Shown one piece after another: positions 18,560 through 27,146 of a DNA stretch of 64,000 bases. The notes below the pieces were generated by a model, which was not told the DNA's origin, did no database searches, and saw only the letters and a program-made list of their open reading frames with translations. The DNA is from Paenibacillus eucommiae (lineage in GTDB: Bacteria; Bacillota; Bacilli; Paenibacillales; NBRC-103111), in the NCBI RefSeq assembly GCF_017874215.1, contig NZ_JAGGLB010000002.1, forward strand, positions 588,166 to 652,165, given 5' to 3'. How positions within the stretch are numbered: the first letter of the stretch is position 1; every line of letters begins with the position of its first letter. A program made the position numbers and the translations under genes.

Positions 18560-18643
18560 TTGTGAATTATTGTTGTTGTCGTTTTATGTTATCATTAAAA
18601 ACACAAGTTGTTTTGTCAATAATCGACGATTACTTGTGAATTA
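18560..18643. promoter_or_regulatory. Direct repeat TTGTGAATTA in the divergent AraC/Gfo-Idh gap
   Basis: The decamer TTGTGAATTA occurs at 18560-18569 and again at 18634-18643, 74 bases apart in the same orientation. An inverted ACAAGT/ACTTGT pair lies between and around the second copy. AraC proteins often bind widely spaced direct repeats. No binding data exist here. Confidence 0.35.
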
Positions 18644-18671
18644 CCGATATCGACAAAAAGGAAGTGCGGAT

Positions 18672-19586
18672 ATGATTGCGAGCAATGCCTCGACACCATG
18701 CAACAACGTGCCTCTCGATACAGACGCCTTTGTCCCAAGCGTTCATTGGGCTGAGCACCAACGAATCCCTTCGCAGCAGGGCGGTTTTCGCCGATTGTAT
18801 GACGGAGAATTGATGTACGTATATTCCGGGAGCATGGCCGTGGAGTTCCAGGATACCGAACAGCGGCTGGTATACCATGCGGGAGACTTGCTCGTATTGC
18901 CTCCGGCCGTCCGGCATCGCACCATCGTCTTGCCTCCAGGTCCCGCCCATCTGCTCGGAATTCATTTCGATTTGTACGATGAGCTGGACCTGGAAATTGT
19001 AGGCGATATGGTCGTTGTTGAAGCGAATGTATGCAGCGACTACTTTTGCAGATGGCCAGTCTTGCCGGATGGGTCGCCTGCGTTTTCCCGCTGCTACAGG
19101 TCAATCCCCAAGCCTATAGCAAGCTGGATGGAGGAGCTGCAGCTAGAGCAAAAAATTCAGCGGCCTGGCTATCAGACCGCCAGCCAGGGATATATGCAGC
19201 TGATATTGACTGCGCTGCTGCGCCTCCAGCAGGATATGAACCGCTCGATCGCTCCGGCATATCAGAGTGCGCTGCTCAAGCTGGTCGAGCAGTGGCATCA
19301 GAACTTGCATTTGCCATATACCAATACGGCTATGGCGCATCGGCTTAATATTAGCGAGGATTACTATATCCGCTTGTTCAAGCTGCAGTTTGACAAATCC
19401 CCGCAGCAATATTTGATGCATATCCGGCATCAGGCGGCCAAACGTTATTTGCGCGAGACCGATTACAAGATTGAACAGATCGGCGCTCTGATCGGCTACG
19501 ATGATTTGCATAATTTCAGCCATGCATTCAAAAAATGGCAGGGGGTATCTCCCAGAGCCTACCGCAATATGTTTCAGATCGTGTAG
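18672..19586 (+). CDS. AraC-family transcriptional regulator with cupin-type sensing domain
   Basis: One-component regulator of 304 residues. The N-terminal beta-rich domain (YVYSGSMAVEF, HAGDLLVLPPAVRH) resembles the AraC arabinose-binding/cupin fold. The C-terminal 100 residues hold two helix-turn-helix units (NISEDYYIRLFK and YDDLHNFSHAFKKWQGVSPRAY). The start is ATG 18672, preceded by AAGGAAG; the frame is open upstream to 18531 but that would overlap the divergent gene. It is divergent from a Gfo/Idh gene that it probably controls. The gap carries a direct repeat TTGTGAATTA (18560-18569 and 18634-18643) as a possible operator. Confidence 0.9.
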   Translation: MIASNASTPCNNVPLDTDAFVPSVHWAEHQRIPSQQGGFRRLYDGELMYVYSGSMAVEFQDTEQRLVYHAGDLLVLPPAVRHRTIVLPPGPAHLLGIHFDLYDELDLEIVGDMVVVEANVCSDYFCRWPVLPDGSPAFSRCYRSIPKPIASWMEELQLEQKIQRPGYQTASQGYMQLILTALLRLQQDMNRSIAPAYQSALLKLVEQWHQNLHLPYTNTAMAHRLNISEDYYIRLFKLQFDKSPQQYLMHIRHQAAKRYLRETDYKIEQIGALIGYDDLHNFSHAFKKWQGVSPRAYRNMFQIV

Positions 19587-19635
19587 GCCCAAGGGGACCG
19601 CGAACAGCTCTTTGGAGCGGCCGTACGAGCAGCCT

Positions 19636-19666
19636 CCGGGCAGAGATTACTCGGCCGGCTGCCCGG
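19636..19666. other. GC-rich hairpin between two converging genes
   Basis: CCGGGCAG (19636-19643) pairs perfectly with CTGCCCGG (19659-19666). It sits between the AraC gene (ends 19586) and the minus-strand Gfo/Idh gene (ends 19699). There is no T run, so termination is uncertain. Confidence 0.35.
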
Positions 19667-19698
19667 TCAGCGGGAAACCTCCAAAAAGCTGAACGTTA

Positions 19699-20838
19699 TC
19701 ACCTCTGGCTCCAGTCCACTCTCTGAAAGGTATGCGTTTCTGCCGAATCTCTGGCTTTTAAACACATTAATGCGCTTAACAAGCCATCTTCCAGTGGTGT
19801 GGAGGATCGGGCGCTTCCCTTCATCACCTCGATAAAGTTTTTCGCTAAAACGGCATCTCCTCCTCCGTGGGACTCATTGTCTGGAAGTACCTCGTAGGTT
19901 TCGACGCGGTTCGTATGGTGCATGTATACCCTCAACAGATTCGTGTACCAATCGAACTCTATCGTCCCCTTGTAGCCGAGCAGCCTGGCCCCACGGCCTC
20001 CGGCTTTTTTGCGTGCAAAAAAGTTCTGTGAATAGGACGCATGCATGCCGGATTCGTATTGGATGATCGCACTGCCGGAGTCTTCGTTTCCAGTATCCTC
20101 CGCGAAGCAGCAATATTCCCCTAAAGCCTCCTCTGCTGTGCTTCGAGCCGTGCTATCCAGGCATACATGTTGTTCATCGCAAGCTGTGCACGTTAACCCG
20201 CCAGGTCTCGTTCCCTTAAAGATTTGCTTGGATTTCATCGCGCAAATAGCCGTTGGAGCAAGGCCCAGCAAATACGTAATGTAGTCAAAATCATGCGTCG
20301 CTTTTTGCAGAAAGAGTCCTCCCGTTTCCTGCTCATCCCGGTACCAACCGTGATAATAAATGCCGCCGCTGGCTACATTATTTACCGCCTGTACATGCTC
20401 CACAGTACCTATTTTGCCAGAACCTATGATTTCTTTGGCCAACTGAGCGAGAGGCGTATTTCGCAGCGGAAAGGATACGACCACTTCCGAGCCGTGTGTT
20501 TCATAAGCTGATTTTAAGCGCACTAAATCTTCATAGGTAGTGGCAACCGGCTTTTCCATAAAAAGCGGTATACGGCTTGGCAGTACCTTCAAAGCCATCC
20601 CGGTATGAAGCGAGCACCTGGTACCAATCAATATGCCGTCCAGATTTCCGGCTTCAATCATTTCTTCCGGTGTATCGTAGAACATAACCCCCTCGCTTTT
20701 CTCTTGCCCGAGCTCCTTCATGATCTGCCCATTTCTCACGTCCGTAATTGCGGTAACATGGCAAGCTGGCTCTACTTTCCGTATTTCATTCACCATCCAG
20801 CGTATGCGGTGTCCATAACCAATGATGCCTATGTTCAT
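19699..20838 (-). CDS. Gfo/Idh/MocA-family oxidoreductase with a cysteine-rich insert
   Basis: Cytoplasmic NAD(P)-dependent dehydrogenase of 379 residues. The Rossmann motif is IGIIGYGHR, with MEKPVAT (EKP at 95-97) and the catalytic-region KATHDFDY (179-186). After the second domain begins, residues about 215-245 hold five cysteines (217, 220, 226, 243, 244; CTACDEQHVC and EYCCF), a pattern that could bind a metal. It starts 48 bases after the secreted glycosidase-like gene at 20886-23975 and is the last gene of the operon that begins at 28622. That context points to oxidation or redox-type cleavage of imported sugars. Confidence 0.9.
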   Translation of the reverse strand: MNIGIIGYGHRIRWMVNEIRKVEPACHVTAITDVRNGQIMKELGQEKSEGVMFYDTPEEMIEAGNLDGILIGTRCSLHTGMALKVLPSRIPLFMEKPVATTYEDLVRLKSAYETHGSEVVVSFPLRNTPLAQLAKEIIGSGKIGTVEHVQAVNNVASGGIYYHGWYRDEQETGGLFLQKATHDFDYITYLLGLAPTAICAMKSKQIFKGTRPGGLTCTACDEQHVCLDSTARSTAEEALGEYCCFAEDTGNEDSGSAIIQYESGMHASYSQNFFARKKAGGRGARLLGYKGTIEFDWYTNLLRVYMHHTNRVETYEVLPDNESHGGGDAVLAKNFIEVMKGSARSSTPLEDGLLSALMCLKARDSAETHTFQRVDWSQR

Positions 20839-20885
20839 TGCGTATCCCTCTTCTTCACCTATCGTTTATTGCTCCCAAATGTCGC

Positions 20886-23800
20886 TTATTGCTTCCAAGT
20901 CTCTATTAATTGACTGGCGATTGTATTCAGCTTCTCTGTTGCCGTACCCGAAATCAGCTGCTGAGCTTGAACAGCTGCATCGTTGATGTAGCTTAAGAAA
21001 TCCTCCATGTAAGCAACCGCCTGCTGTTTGCTTTCTTGATCCAGCAAAATCTGAATGATCATCAGCCGGTAGTTTAATTGGGCGGCGAAGGTCTGATTGA
21101 TGTCTCCTGATGCCCTATATTCCCCAATGATATCACTCATATCGCTCAACTTGTACGGCACACTCACACTCTCTATAGTCACAGCAGCATCAGCTGTATT
21201 GGAATAATGGATACCATCGTAGACTCTGAAGGTGAACTTATCATTGCCGCTTGCTCCTGCATGCGGCGTATAAGTAAACGCGCCTGTTGCGGCATTCGTG
21301 ATCGCTGCTGTTCCTTTGTTCCCGTTTGTTACAATACTGTAGGTTAACGGGTAATCCCCGGTATAATTGGCACTCAGTACACCGCTATATACAACCCCAG
21401 TCTGTGCAGTCAGCCCTATATCATTAGCAATAGCTGTCGCTCCCCCAAACGAAGCATCCAAGGCATACAGTCTGCCCTCACCCGGAGCAAAGCTGGCGGA
21501 TAATGCACCTGTTGCCGGGTTGTAGTTGGTGTCTACCTCTTGCCCGGTCGTCTTGGAAACTTCTTTCACAGAAGCGGGCTTTGGAGACAGGTCAAAAGAT
21601 AGCGTTTGTGCATGCTCGGAATCCCTGTTCACCACCATCACATACTTCCTGCCTGCTTGATTGGAAAAATACCCGATGGTCGCCGGTTTGCTGCTGTCGG
21701 CAGGCTGCCAGAAGAAATCATCCGGCACTGCCGTAGTCGAGTCAGGAAGCGTCCCCGTCTGATACACGGCTTCCGAGGTCAGTGACTTCAAGGTCGTTCC
21801 AAGAAACTGTACTTCCGCATTGATATTTTTTGCCCAGTAATACGATGTATTTCTTGTACCGTCTCCCAAAATGATAGCATTCGTATGCCCCTCGGGTTGG
21901 AAATAAGTATAGAACATATACCCTTTGGCCCCATAGGCAAGATTCGTATAGATTTGGAAGCGCATTTCGGACTCCGTAGGCATACGCAAGCCAGTGCTCT
22001 GCACGGATTGAATATAGCTCCAGAAATCTATACCGGCCAGTAAGGCTTGTCGTCTTATGACTTCCAGGTTGGCAAAATAGTCCTCGCTCATCCCTCCCCA
22101 GCGGGAGAATGGATAGTGGTCGAACGAAAGCACATCCGGTTTTTTACTTGCCCAGCGATATACATAATCCTCATAAGTTCCACCTTGAATGTCTTGATCG
22201 ATCGTAAACCACAAATCTGCATCAATGGGCGTGCCGGCTGCATAGGCCGTACCGTCATTCACCCAATTATGTCCGGTATTCGAACGAACTACACCGTCTA
22301 TCGACGACCCGGTACCACTTAGTGCCAGCTCCATATAATACGTGGTATCTGCCTGGACATTGGCATTCAGATGAAATTGCGGCCAATCCGTAGCCGACTC
22401 TGTCCTTTGAGCGCTTGCAATTAAATTCCCTTTAGCCGGGGAATCCCAAAGCTTAAGTGTGACCGTTTCTCCTGCTCCCCATGTTTGATGATCCAACCAA
22501 ACCTGAACGGTGGATATATGAGTTTGATCCTGCTCTGTCTGGATTGTTTGCCCTAAGGGCTGGGTGGAAGTAAGCTGCCCGGTCGTATAGACATCAAGAC
22601 CAAGCTGTTCATCAGAAGCGTAGTTTGGATACAAGTTAACAAACACCATATGATTGGGATCATTCATTTTTAAACGTCTTGCAGCCTCCTGCAGCTTCGC
22701 CATTTTAAAGATGTCCGGTTCATCAAGCAAATAATAGCCTTTTGTCGCTTCGTAGTTTTTGTAGTCTCCTGCTATTCCGTCCAAGTTCGTATCGGAAGGA
22801 CGATTACGCGCGCCATCACTATAAACAAGCTGCGCATAGATGATATCGAACGCAGCATCCACATTTTGCGCTGTACCGTTCACATAAGCCTGCCCTTCAG
22901 GATAAGAATCATTGGTGCTTGCTGACAAGGATATCGGGTCAGTACTATTGCTCGTCAGCTCCATATAGTAGGAAGTTTGACCTGTGACTGGTATAAGCCG
23001 AAGGTTAAAAATATGCTCTGGAGAACTAATTGTTGTACTTTTATACAAAGTTTGTTTAGCCGGGCTATCGTAAACACTTAGTGTAGCTGTCGTACCAACG
23101 GGCCAAGGTGCCTGATCAAAATCAAGCTTTACATCCCAAAGATACCAGCCATTGCCGCTAACCGGAAAAGTAAACGTCTGCCCTAAAGATTGTGTATTAC
23201 TTACCGATAGAGTACCGCCAGCCGCAGCTTGAGAAAGCTTATAGTCATCGAAAGCAAAGCGGTCATCGTTCACAATAATTTTAAAATCATTTGCAGCTGC
23301 AAGATTTAACGCTGCATCATTCAAATGAGGCTGTGTCACACTGTTGTTGCCAATGAAAAAATTAGCGTTCATCTCTCTCATTTCTTCATATCTTGCTTGT
23401 GTTGTATCGGCTGGCCCCGGTGGCCAAAAAAGACCGATGGGAAACGTGTTGGGTACAACAGGCACAGCTGTTAAGGAAAAATCGTCACAATAGGCACTTC
23501 CAGTCTCACCACTTGGCCTGTAACAGAAGACGCGGAGGCTAGTATTGGTTGGACCGGTCTTGAAAGTAACCGTACCTTTTGAATAGCTGTTGCCCGTTAG
23601 CGTTGTGGTAAGGATATCGCCGCCGTAATCCCTCACACCGATAAATATCGCCCCGCTATCCATTTTGGCATAACCTGTCAGCTGATAAGTGGTGTTAGGA
23701 GATAATCCGCCTACGTACTGATTTACTTGCGTGGTTTTTTCCGTAAGTTCAGCTGCATAATTTCCTGTTCTAACGTTTGCGGATAGGTTCGTAATCGAAA

Positions 23801-23975
23801 CCGAGCTTTCCCTTGACCATGGATCCAATGTCCCGCTCTCAAATCCCGGGTTCACAAGCAGATTCACCTCATCTGCTGCTGCAGGTTTGGTACTCCCCAT
23901 TAAGCTGCTTACTACTAACATAAGAACCGCTAAACTAAAACATACAGTTTTCCGTGCAAATTTCCATTTCATCAT
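20886..23975 (-). CDS. Secreted multidomain glycosidase-like protein with two inserted beta-sandwich units
   Basis: Exported protein of about 1029 residues. The start is ATG 23975, because AGGAGGG lies 5 bases upstream; a longer frame to 24047 lacks a site. The signal peptide covers about 1-34. Residues 36-170 form a CBM4/9-like module (NLLVNPGFESG). The TIM-barrel-like core (about 178-840) has YLLDEP (D418, E419) and SFDHYPF (617-623), matching the homologue at 13703. It is broken by two beta-sandwich-like inserts (about 262-385 and 472-597) with LGQT, W and (L/V)WDSPAK or YDSPAK signatures. A cadherin/Ig-like domain follows (about 848-935), then an all-helical tail (941-1029) resembling FIMAH-type domains. 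Its family is not recognised. Confidence 0.8.
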   Translation of the reverse strand: MMKWKFARKTVCFSLAVLMLVVSSLMGSTKPAAADEVNLLVNPGFESGTLDPWSRESSVSITNLSANVRTGNYAAELTEKTTQVNQYVGGLSPNTTYQLTGYAKMDSGAIFIGVRDYGGDILTTTLTGNSYSKGTVTFKTGPTNTSLRVFCYRPSGETGSAYCDDFSLTAVPVVPNTFPIGLFWPPGPADTTQARYEEMREMNANFFIGNNSVTQPHLNDAALNLAAANDFKIIVNDDRFAFDDYKLSQAAAGGTLSVSNTQSLGQTFTFPVSGNGWYLWDVKLDFDQAPWPVGTTATLSVYDSPAKQTLYKSTTISSPEHIFNLRLIPVTGQTSYYMELTSNSTDPISLSASTNDSYPEGQAYVNGTAQNVDAAFDIIYAQLVYSDGARNRPSDTNLDGIAGDYKNYEATKGYYLLDEPDIFKMAKLQEAARRLKMNDPNHMVFVNLYPNYASDEQLGLDVYTTGQLTSTQPLGQTIQTEQDQTHISTVQVWLDHQTWGAGETVTLKLWDSPAKGNLIASAQRTESATDWPQFHLNANVQADTTYYMELALSGTGSSIDGVVRSNTGHNWVNDGTAYAAGTPIDADLWFTIDQDIQGGTYEDYVYRWASKKPDVLSFDHYPFSRWGGMSEDYFANLEVIRRQALLAGIDFWSYIQSVQSTGLRMPTESEMRFQIYTNLAYGAKGYMFYTYFQPEGHTNAIILGDGTRNTSYYWAKNINAEVQFLGTTLKSLTSEAVYQTGTLPDSTTAVPDDFFWQPADSSKPATIGYFSNQAGRKYVMVVNRDSEHAQTLSFDLSPKPASVKEVSKTTGQEVDTNYNPATGALSASFAPGEGRLYALDASFGGATAIANDIGLTAQTGVVYSGVLSANYTGDYPLTYSIVTNGNKGTAAITNAATGAFTYTPHAGASGNDKFTFRVYDGIHYSNTADAAVTIESVSVPYKLSDMSDIIGEYRASGDINQTFAAQLNYRLMIIQILLDQESKQQAVAYMEDFLSYINDAAVQAQQLISGTATEKLNTIASQLIETWKQ

Positions 23976-24121
23976 AAATACCCTCCTGATTTTCATGATA
24001 TCCGCAACCATTTCGTAAGCCCGATTTCGCCATATCAGCCATATCAATTGTACAGATGAACAGAATCGCTATAGGCCGTTTCGCTAATATCCAATTCTCA
24101 CCCCCTTTCAGCAGACTTCCA

Positions 24122-25219
24122 TTATGTTTCTAACAATTGCTTCAGTTTGATTTTCCGCATCCGGAGACGGCGCAGGCAGAAGCGCTCCTTCGCATTCCCG
24201 GCGGCGTATGCCAGCAGTAAAGAATCATCAACGAAATGGATCGCCGTATAGCAGAATCCCGCATCCTCTTCGGTTTCGATAGCCAATTCTGCCCCCCATG
24301 TTTTCCCTTCATCGCTGCTGACCGACAGTACCAGGGGGGAACGCCCCCCAGCATGCCGCTCATAAACGCGGGTCCGGTAAAGCGGAATTGGATTCCAGAC
24401 CGCCATTAGCTCGTTGCTAACTGGAATACGCTTCATACTAAGAGGTGACGGTGGTGAGGTGAAAAGAGATGGCGTAGGTATGCTCCAGGTTTCCCCCCTA
24501 TCTGCTGAATAGGTTTCATATTGGCAGCCCATATCCGTGCGAATCCATGCCCACAAAGAACCATTTGCCAGTTCGATAACACCAGGTTCCTGACAACCCG
24601 TCTCAGATCTTGCAGCAGGAAGTGTATGGGGGGAACTCGATTCCCGCCAAGTTCTCCCGTCATCGTCTGAAAAGAAAAAAGTCAGCAGGGCGCGGAAGTT
24701 TAACGAATCCAAATCAACCGTACTATGGCCCTGCATACGATAATACGCCGAAGGCACTAACAACCGTCCATCGGACAATTGGATGACACGGTCATTATTA
24801 ACGGTGTAATACCCTGGGCCTGGCATGCAGCAGACAGCATCTCCCCAGGTGTTCCCTTCGTCAGACGAACGCCGCAGATGCAGCCGGGTATCGTGCCAGC
24901 CTTGCCGGATCAGATAGAACAGCCCAATGTCACCGCTGCCGAGCCGCAGCAGACTGACACTCATAATATTTAACGCACCATATTCGGCGGGACTCGCAAT
25001 CAGCTCAGAATCTGACCAGCTATCTCCCCGGTCCTCCGAGTAACGTTTTGCTACCATAGCACAGGCATAATCATCTTCAGTTTCACCAACAAAACAACTG
25101 TATACGAACATCAGCCGCCCGTCCTTCAACTCGATAAAAGCACCTTCGCTGTTGCGGGGATTATCCTCCGTTGGCGCAAGCTCCAGTACTACTTTTCCAT
25201 AACTATCATGTTTCAACAC
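24122..25219 (-). CDS. Sialidase-like BNR-repeat protein (cytoplasmic)
   Basis: Six-bladed-propeller exo-sialidase-like protein, 365 residues, with no signal peptide. Asp-box repeats (S-x-D-x-G-x-T-W) lie at about 61-68, 118-125, 184-191, 238-245 and 301-308. An N-terminal arginine in NPRNSEGAF, KRIP at 263-266 and the glutamate in EPGVIEL are candidate active-site residues by analogy with sialidases. It is in the operon directly after the permease gene at 25262, so it should act on an imported oligosaccharide. The start is GTG 25219, after AGGAGG. A close paralogue is encoded at 33706-34800. True sialic-acid specificity is unproven; other BNR proteins act on different glycans. Confidence 0.82.
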   Translation of the reverse strand: MLKHDSYGKVVLELAPTEDNPRNSEGAFIELKDGRLMFVYSCFVGETEDDYACAMVAKRYSEDRGDSWSDSELIASPAEYGALNIMSVSLLRLGSGDIGLFYLIRQGWHDTRLHLRRSSDEGNTWGDAVCCMPGPGYYTVNNDRVIQLSDGRLLVPSAYYRMQGHSTVDLDSLNFRALLTFFFSDDDGRTWRESSSPHTLPAARSETGCQEPGVIELANGSLWAWIRTDMGCQYETYSADRGETWSIPTPSLFTSPPSPLSMKRIPVSNELMAVWNPIPLYRTRVYERHAGGRSPLVLSVSSDEGKTWGAELAIETEEDAGFCYTAIHFVDDSLLLAYAAGNAKERFCLRRLRMRKIKLKQLLET

Positions 25220-25261
25220 GAATTCCTCCTAATACCTTGTTAGAGTGATTACGCTGGTTGA

Positions 25262-26080
25262 TCACATTTTAATCGAGCCGGATGATAAGCCTTCAACAAA
25301 CTGCTTGCTCGCAACCATAAATAACAGAACGAGCGGGAGAGAAGCAATCACATAGCCTGCGAACAAAGGTCCATAATCGGTATATTTTTGTGTAAAGTAA
25401 AGTAAACCAACCGGTATAGGCTGCTTCTCGATATCCGTTATGACCATAATGGGCCAGACATATTCGTTCCATGAGCTTAGTATATTGAGCACAGCCAAGG
25501 TTCCAATAATCGGCTTCGATAAAGGCACAACGATGGAGAGCAGCACTCTTGCTTCACCTGCCCCGTCGATCCGGGCCGCCTCAAACATCTCTTCCGACAG
25601 CGAAGCAAAGAAGGCTCGCAGCACAAAGATACAGAACACTTGGCCGGAGGCGATATAGGGCCCCCACAAACCAAGCCAGCTGTTGATCAATTCCAGACGG
25701 ATCACAATACTAAATAGCGGAACCAAAGTGAGAACAGTTGGAATCATCAGGAGTGAAATGATCAGGAAATAAATGTGCTCTTTCAGAAAAAAGCGCATCC
25801 TGGCAAGCGGATAGGCCGCCATGCAGGAAACAACGATAACCCCGACTACCGTAACACCGCTGATGATAAAGCTGTTCAGTATATATTTGTGAATCATTCG
25901 CCAGGCGCTGATGTAGTTGTCCACATGAAGCGGAAAAGTTAGCGTCCAACGATGCTGCATAAATTGGTTCACGTCCTTAAAGGACAAAAGAAACATCATC
26001 ACAAACGGGATGACCGTCAGAATCCCCAACAAAGCCAAGGTGACATGTTTAAGGCCGGAACCCAAGGTTACATTTCTCAT
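25262..26080 (-). CDS. Carbohydrate ABC transporter permease (MalG-type)
   Basis: Second permease of importer 3, 272 residues. It has a helix near the N-terminus (HVTLALLGILTVIPFVMMFLL), about six membrane segments and the ATPase-contact motif FEAARIDGAGE. The C-terminus FVEGLSSGSIKM is typical of MalG-like permeases. It sits 15 bases after the partner permease gene and 42 bases before the sialidase-like gene. No ATPase gene is present in this operon, so a shared MsmX-type ATPase, possibly the one at 4271, must energise it. Confidence 0.92.
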   Translation of the reverse strand: MRNVTLGSGLKHVTLALLGILTVIPFVMMFLLSFKDVNQFMQHRWTLTFPLHVDNYISAWRMIHKYILNSFIISGVTVVGVIVVSCMAAYPLARMRFFLKEHIYFLIISLLMIPTVLTLVPLFSIVIRLELINSWLGLWGPYIASGQVFCIFVLRAFFASLSEEMFEAARIDGAGEARVLLSIVVPLSKPIIGTLAVLNILSSWNEYVWPIMVITDIEKQPIPVGLLYFTQKYTDYGPLFAGYVIASLPLVLLFMVASKQFVEGLSSGSIKM

Positions 26081-26095
26081 GGTTTCTTCCCTTTC

Positions 26096-27061
26096 TTAAT
26101 GCTGATCGAACTCCGTCGGCGATTTCAGAAATTTATTGTTAATCACTGTTAAGGTGAATATCATCACGAATAGGACGACACCAATTGCGCAAGCAAACCC
26201 GAGCTGGCTATTATTTACGGCTTCGCGATACATGATGTACCCGGGAACAGTAGTCGTATTCGCAGGGCCCCCATTGGTCAATACGAGCTGATAGCTGAAC
26301 GCTTGCAGCACAGAGATGATCGACAAGATGACTAAAAGCTTGATTTGTGACACTACGAGTGGAAGCTCAATGCGCAAAAACAAAGTGACCCCGTTAGCCC
26401 CATCCATGATAGCTGCTTCCCTCAAAGAAACCGGAATACTCTGAAAGCCTGCTAAATATATGAGCACGGATACTCCGGATACCCAGGGAAAGCCAATCAG
26501 CAAGAGGGAGGGAAGAGCCATCCTCATACTCCCCAGCCATAGGGGCAAGTTCTCCTCAGGTACACCAACCGCTGAGAGAAAAGCATTCATCAGACCGACA
26601 TCCGGGTTCAAAATAAACTGCCACAGCAAAATAATAACCATACCAGGAACAACAAGCGGGAAAACAAAAAGCAGGCGGTACATATTTTGCAACTTGCCGT
26701 GCTTCACTCTGTAAATCAGCAGGGCGACCAATAAAGGCGCGGTGATCGAAATGATCATATTAACCAGGGCGAACCAGAACAAATTCAGAAAAGCAATGCG
26801 AAATTCCTCCGTAGTAAAAATCGTCTTAAAATTGTGCAGACCAACAAACTTCGCAGCCAGAAATCCATCCCAATTCGTAAATGAGTAATAAAAAGCCGAG
26901 AGCGCCGGGTAATAGCTGAATGTAGCCATCATGACAAGGGTCGGCAGAAGAAACAAATACGCTTTTATATTTACTTTCCGCTTTTTCTGCTTATTCTTGT
27001 AGTTCTGCTCATTCGGCTTGTAGTCCAGGCGCTCCGGCAGTTGTACCTCCATATAGGCCAT
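26096..27061 (-). CDS. Carbohydrate ABC transporter permease (MalF-type)
   Basis: First permease of importer 3, about 321 residues. The start is taken as ATG 27061, because GAAGGAAG lies 6 bases upstream; the ATG at 27067 touches that site. A basic lysine-rich N-terminus precedes helix one (YLFLLPTLVMMATFSYYPALSAF). The EAA-type loop is LREAAIMDGANG. It lies 85 bases after the binding-protein gene at 27147-28622. Confidence 0.92.
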   Translation of the reverse strand: MAYMEVQLPERLDYKPNEQNYKNKQKKRKVNIKAYLFLLPTLVMMATFSYYPALSAFYYSFTNWDGFLAAKFVGLHNFKTIFTTEEFRIAFLNLFWFALVNMIISITAPLLVALLIYRVKHGKLQNMYRLLFVFPLVVPGMVIILLWQFILNPDVGLMNAFLSAVGVPEENLPLWLGSMRMALPSLLLIGFPWVSGVSVLIYLAGFQSIPVSLREAAIMDGANGVTLFLRIELPLVVSQIKLLVILSIISVLQAFSYQLVLTNGGPANTTTVPGYIMYREAVNNSQLGFACAIGVVLFVMIFTLTVINNKFLKSPTEFDQH

Positions 27062-27146
27062 AACCATCTTCCTTCTTTAAAATAGCTCATTATCGTCTAG
27101 GGGCTCCATCTTAGGAACCCCTATCTCATCCAGCATCCAGCAAGCG

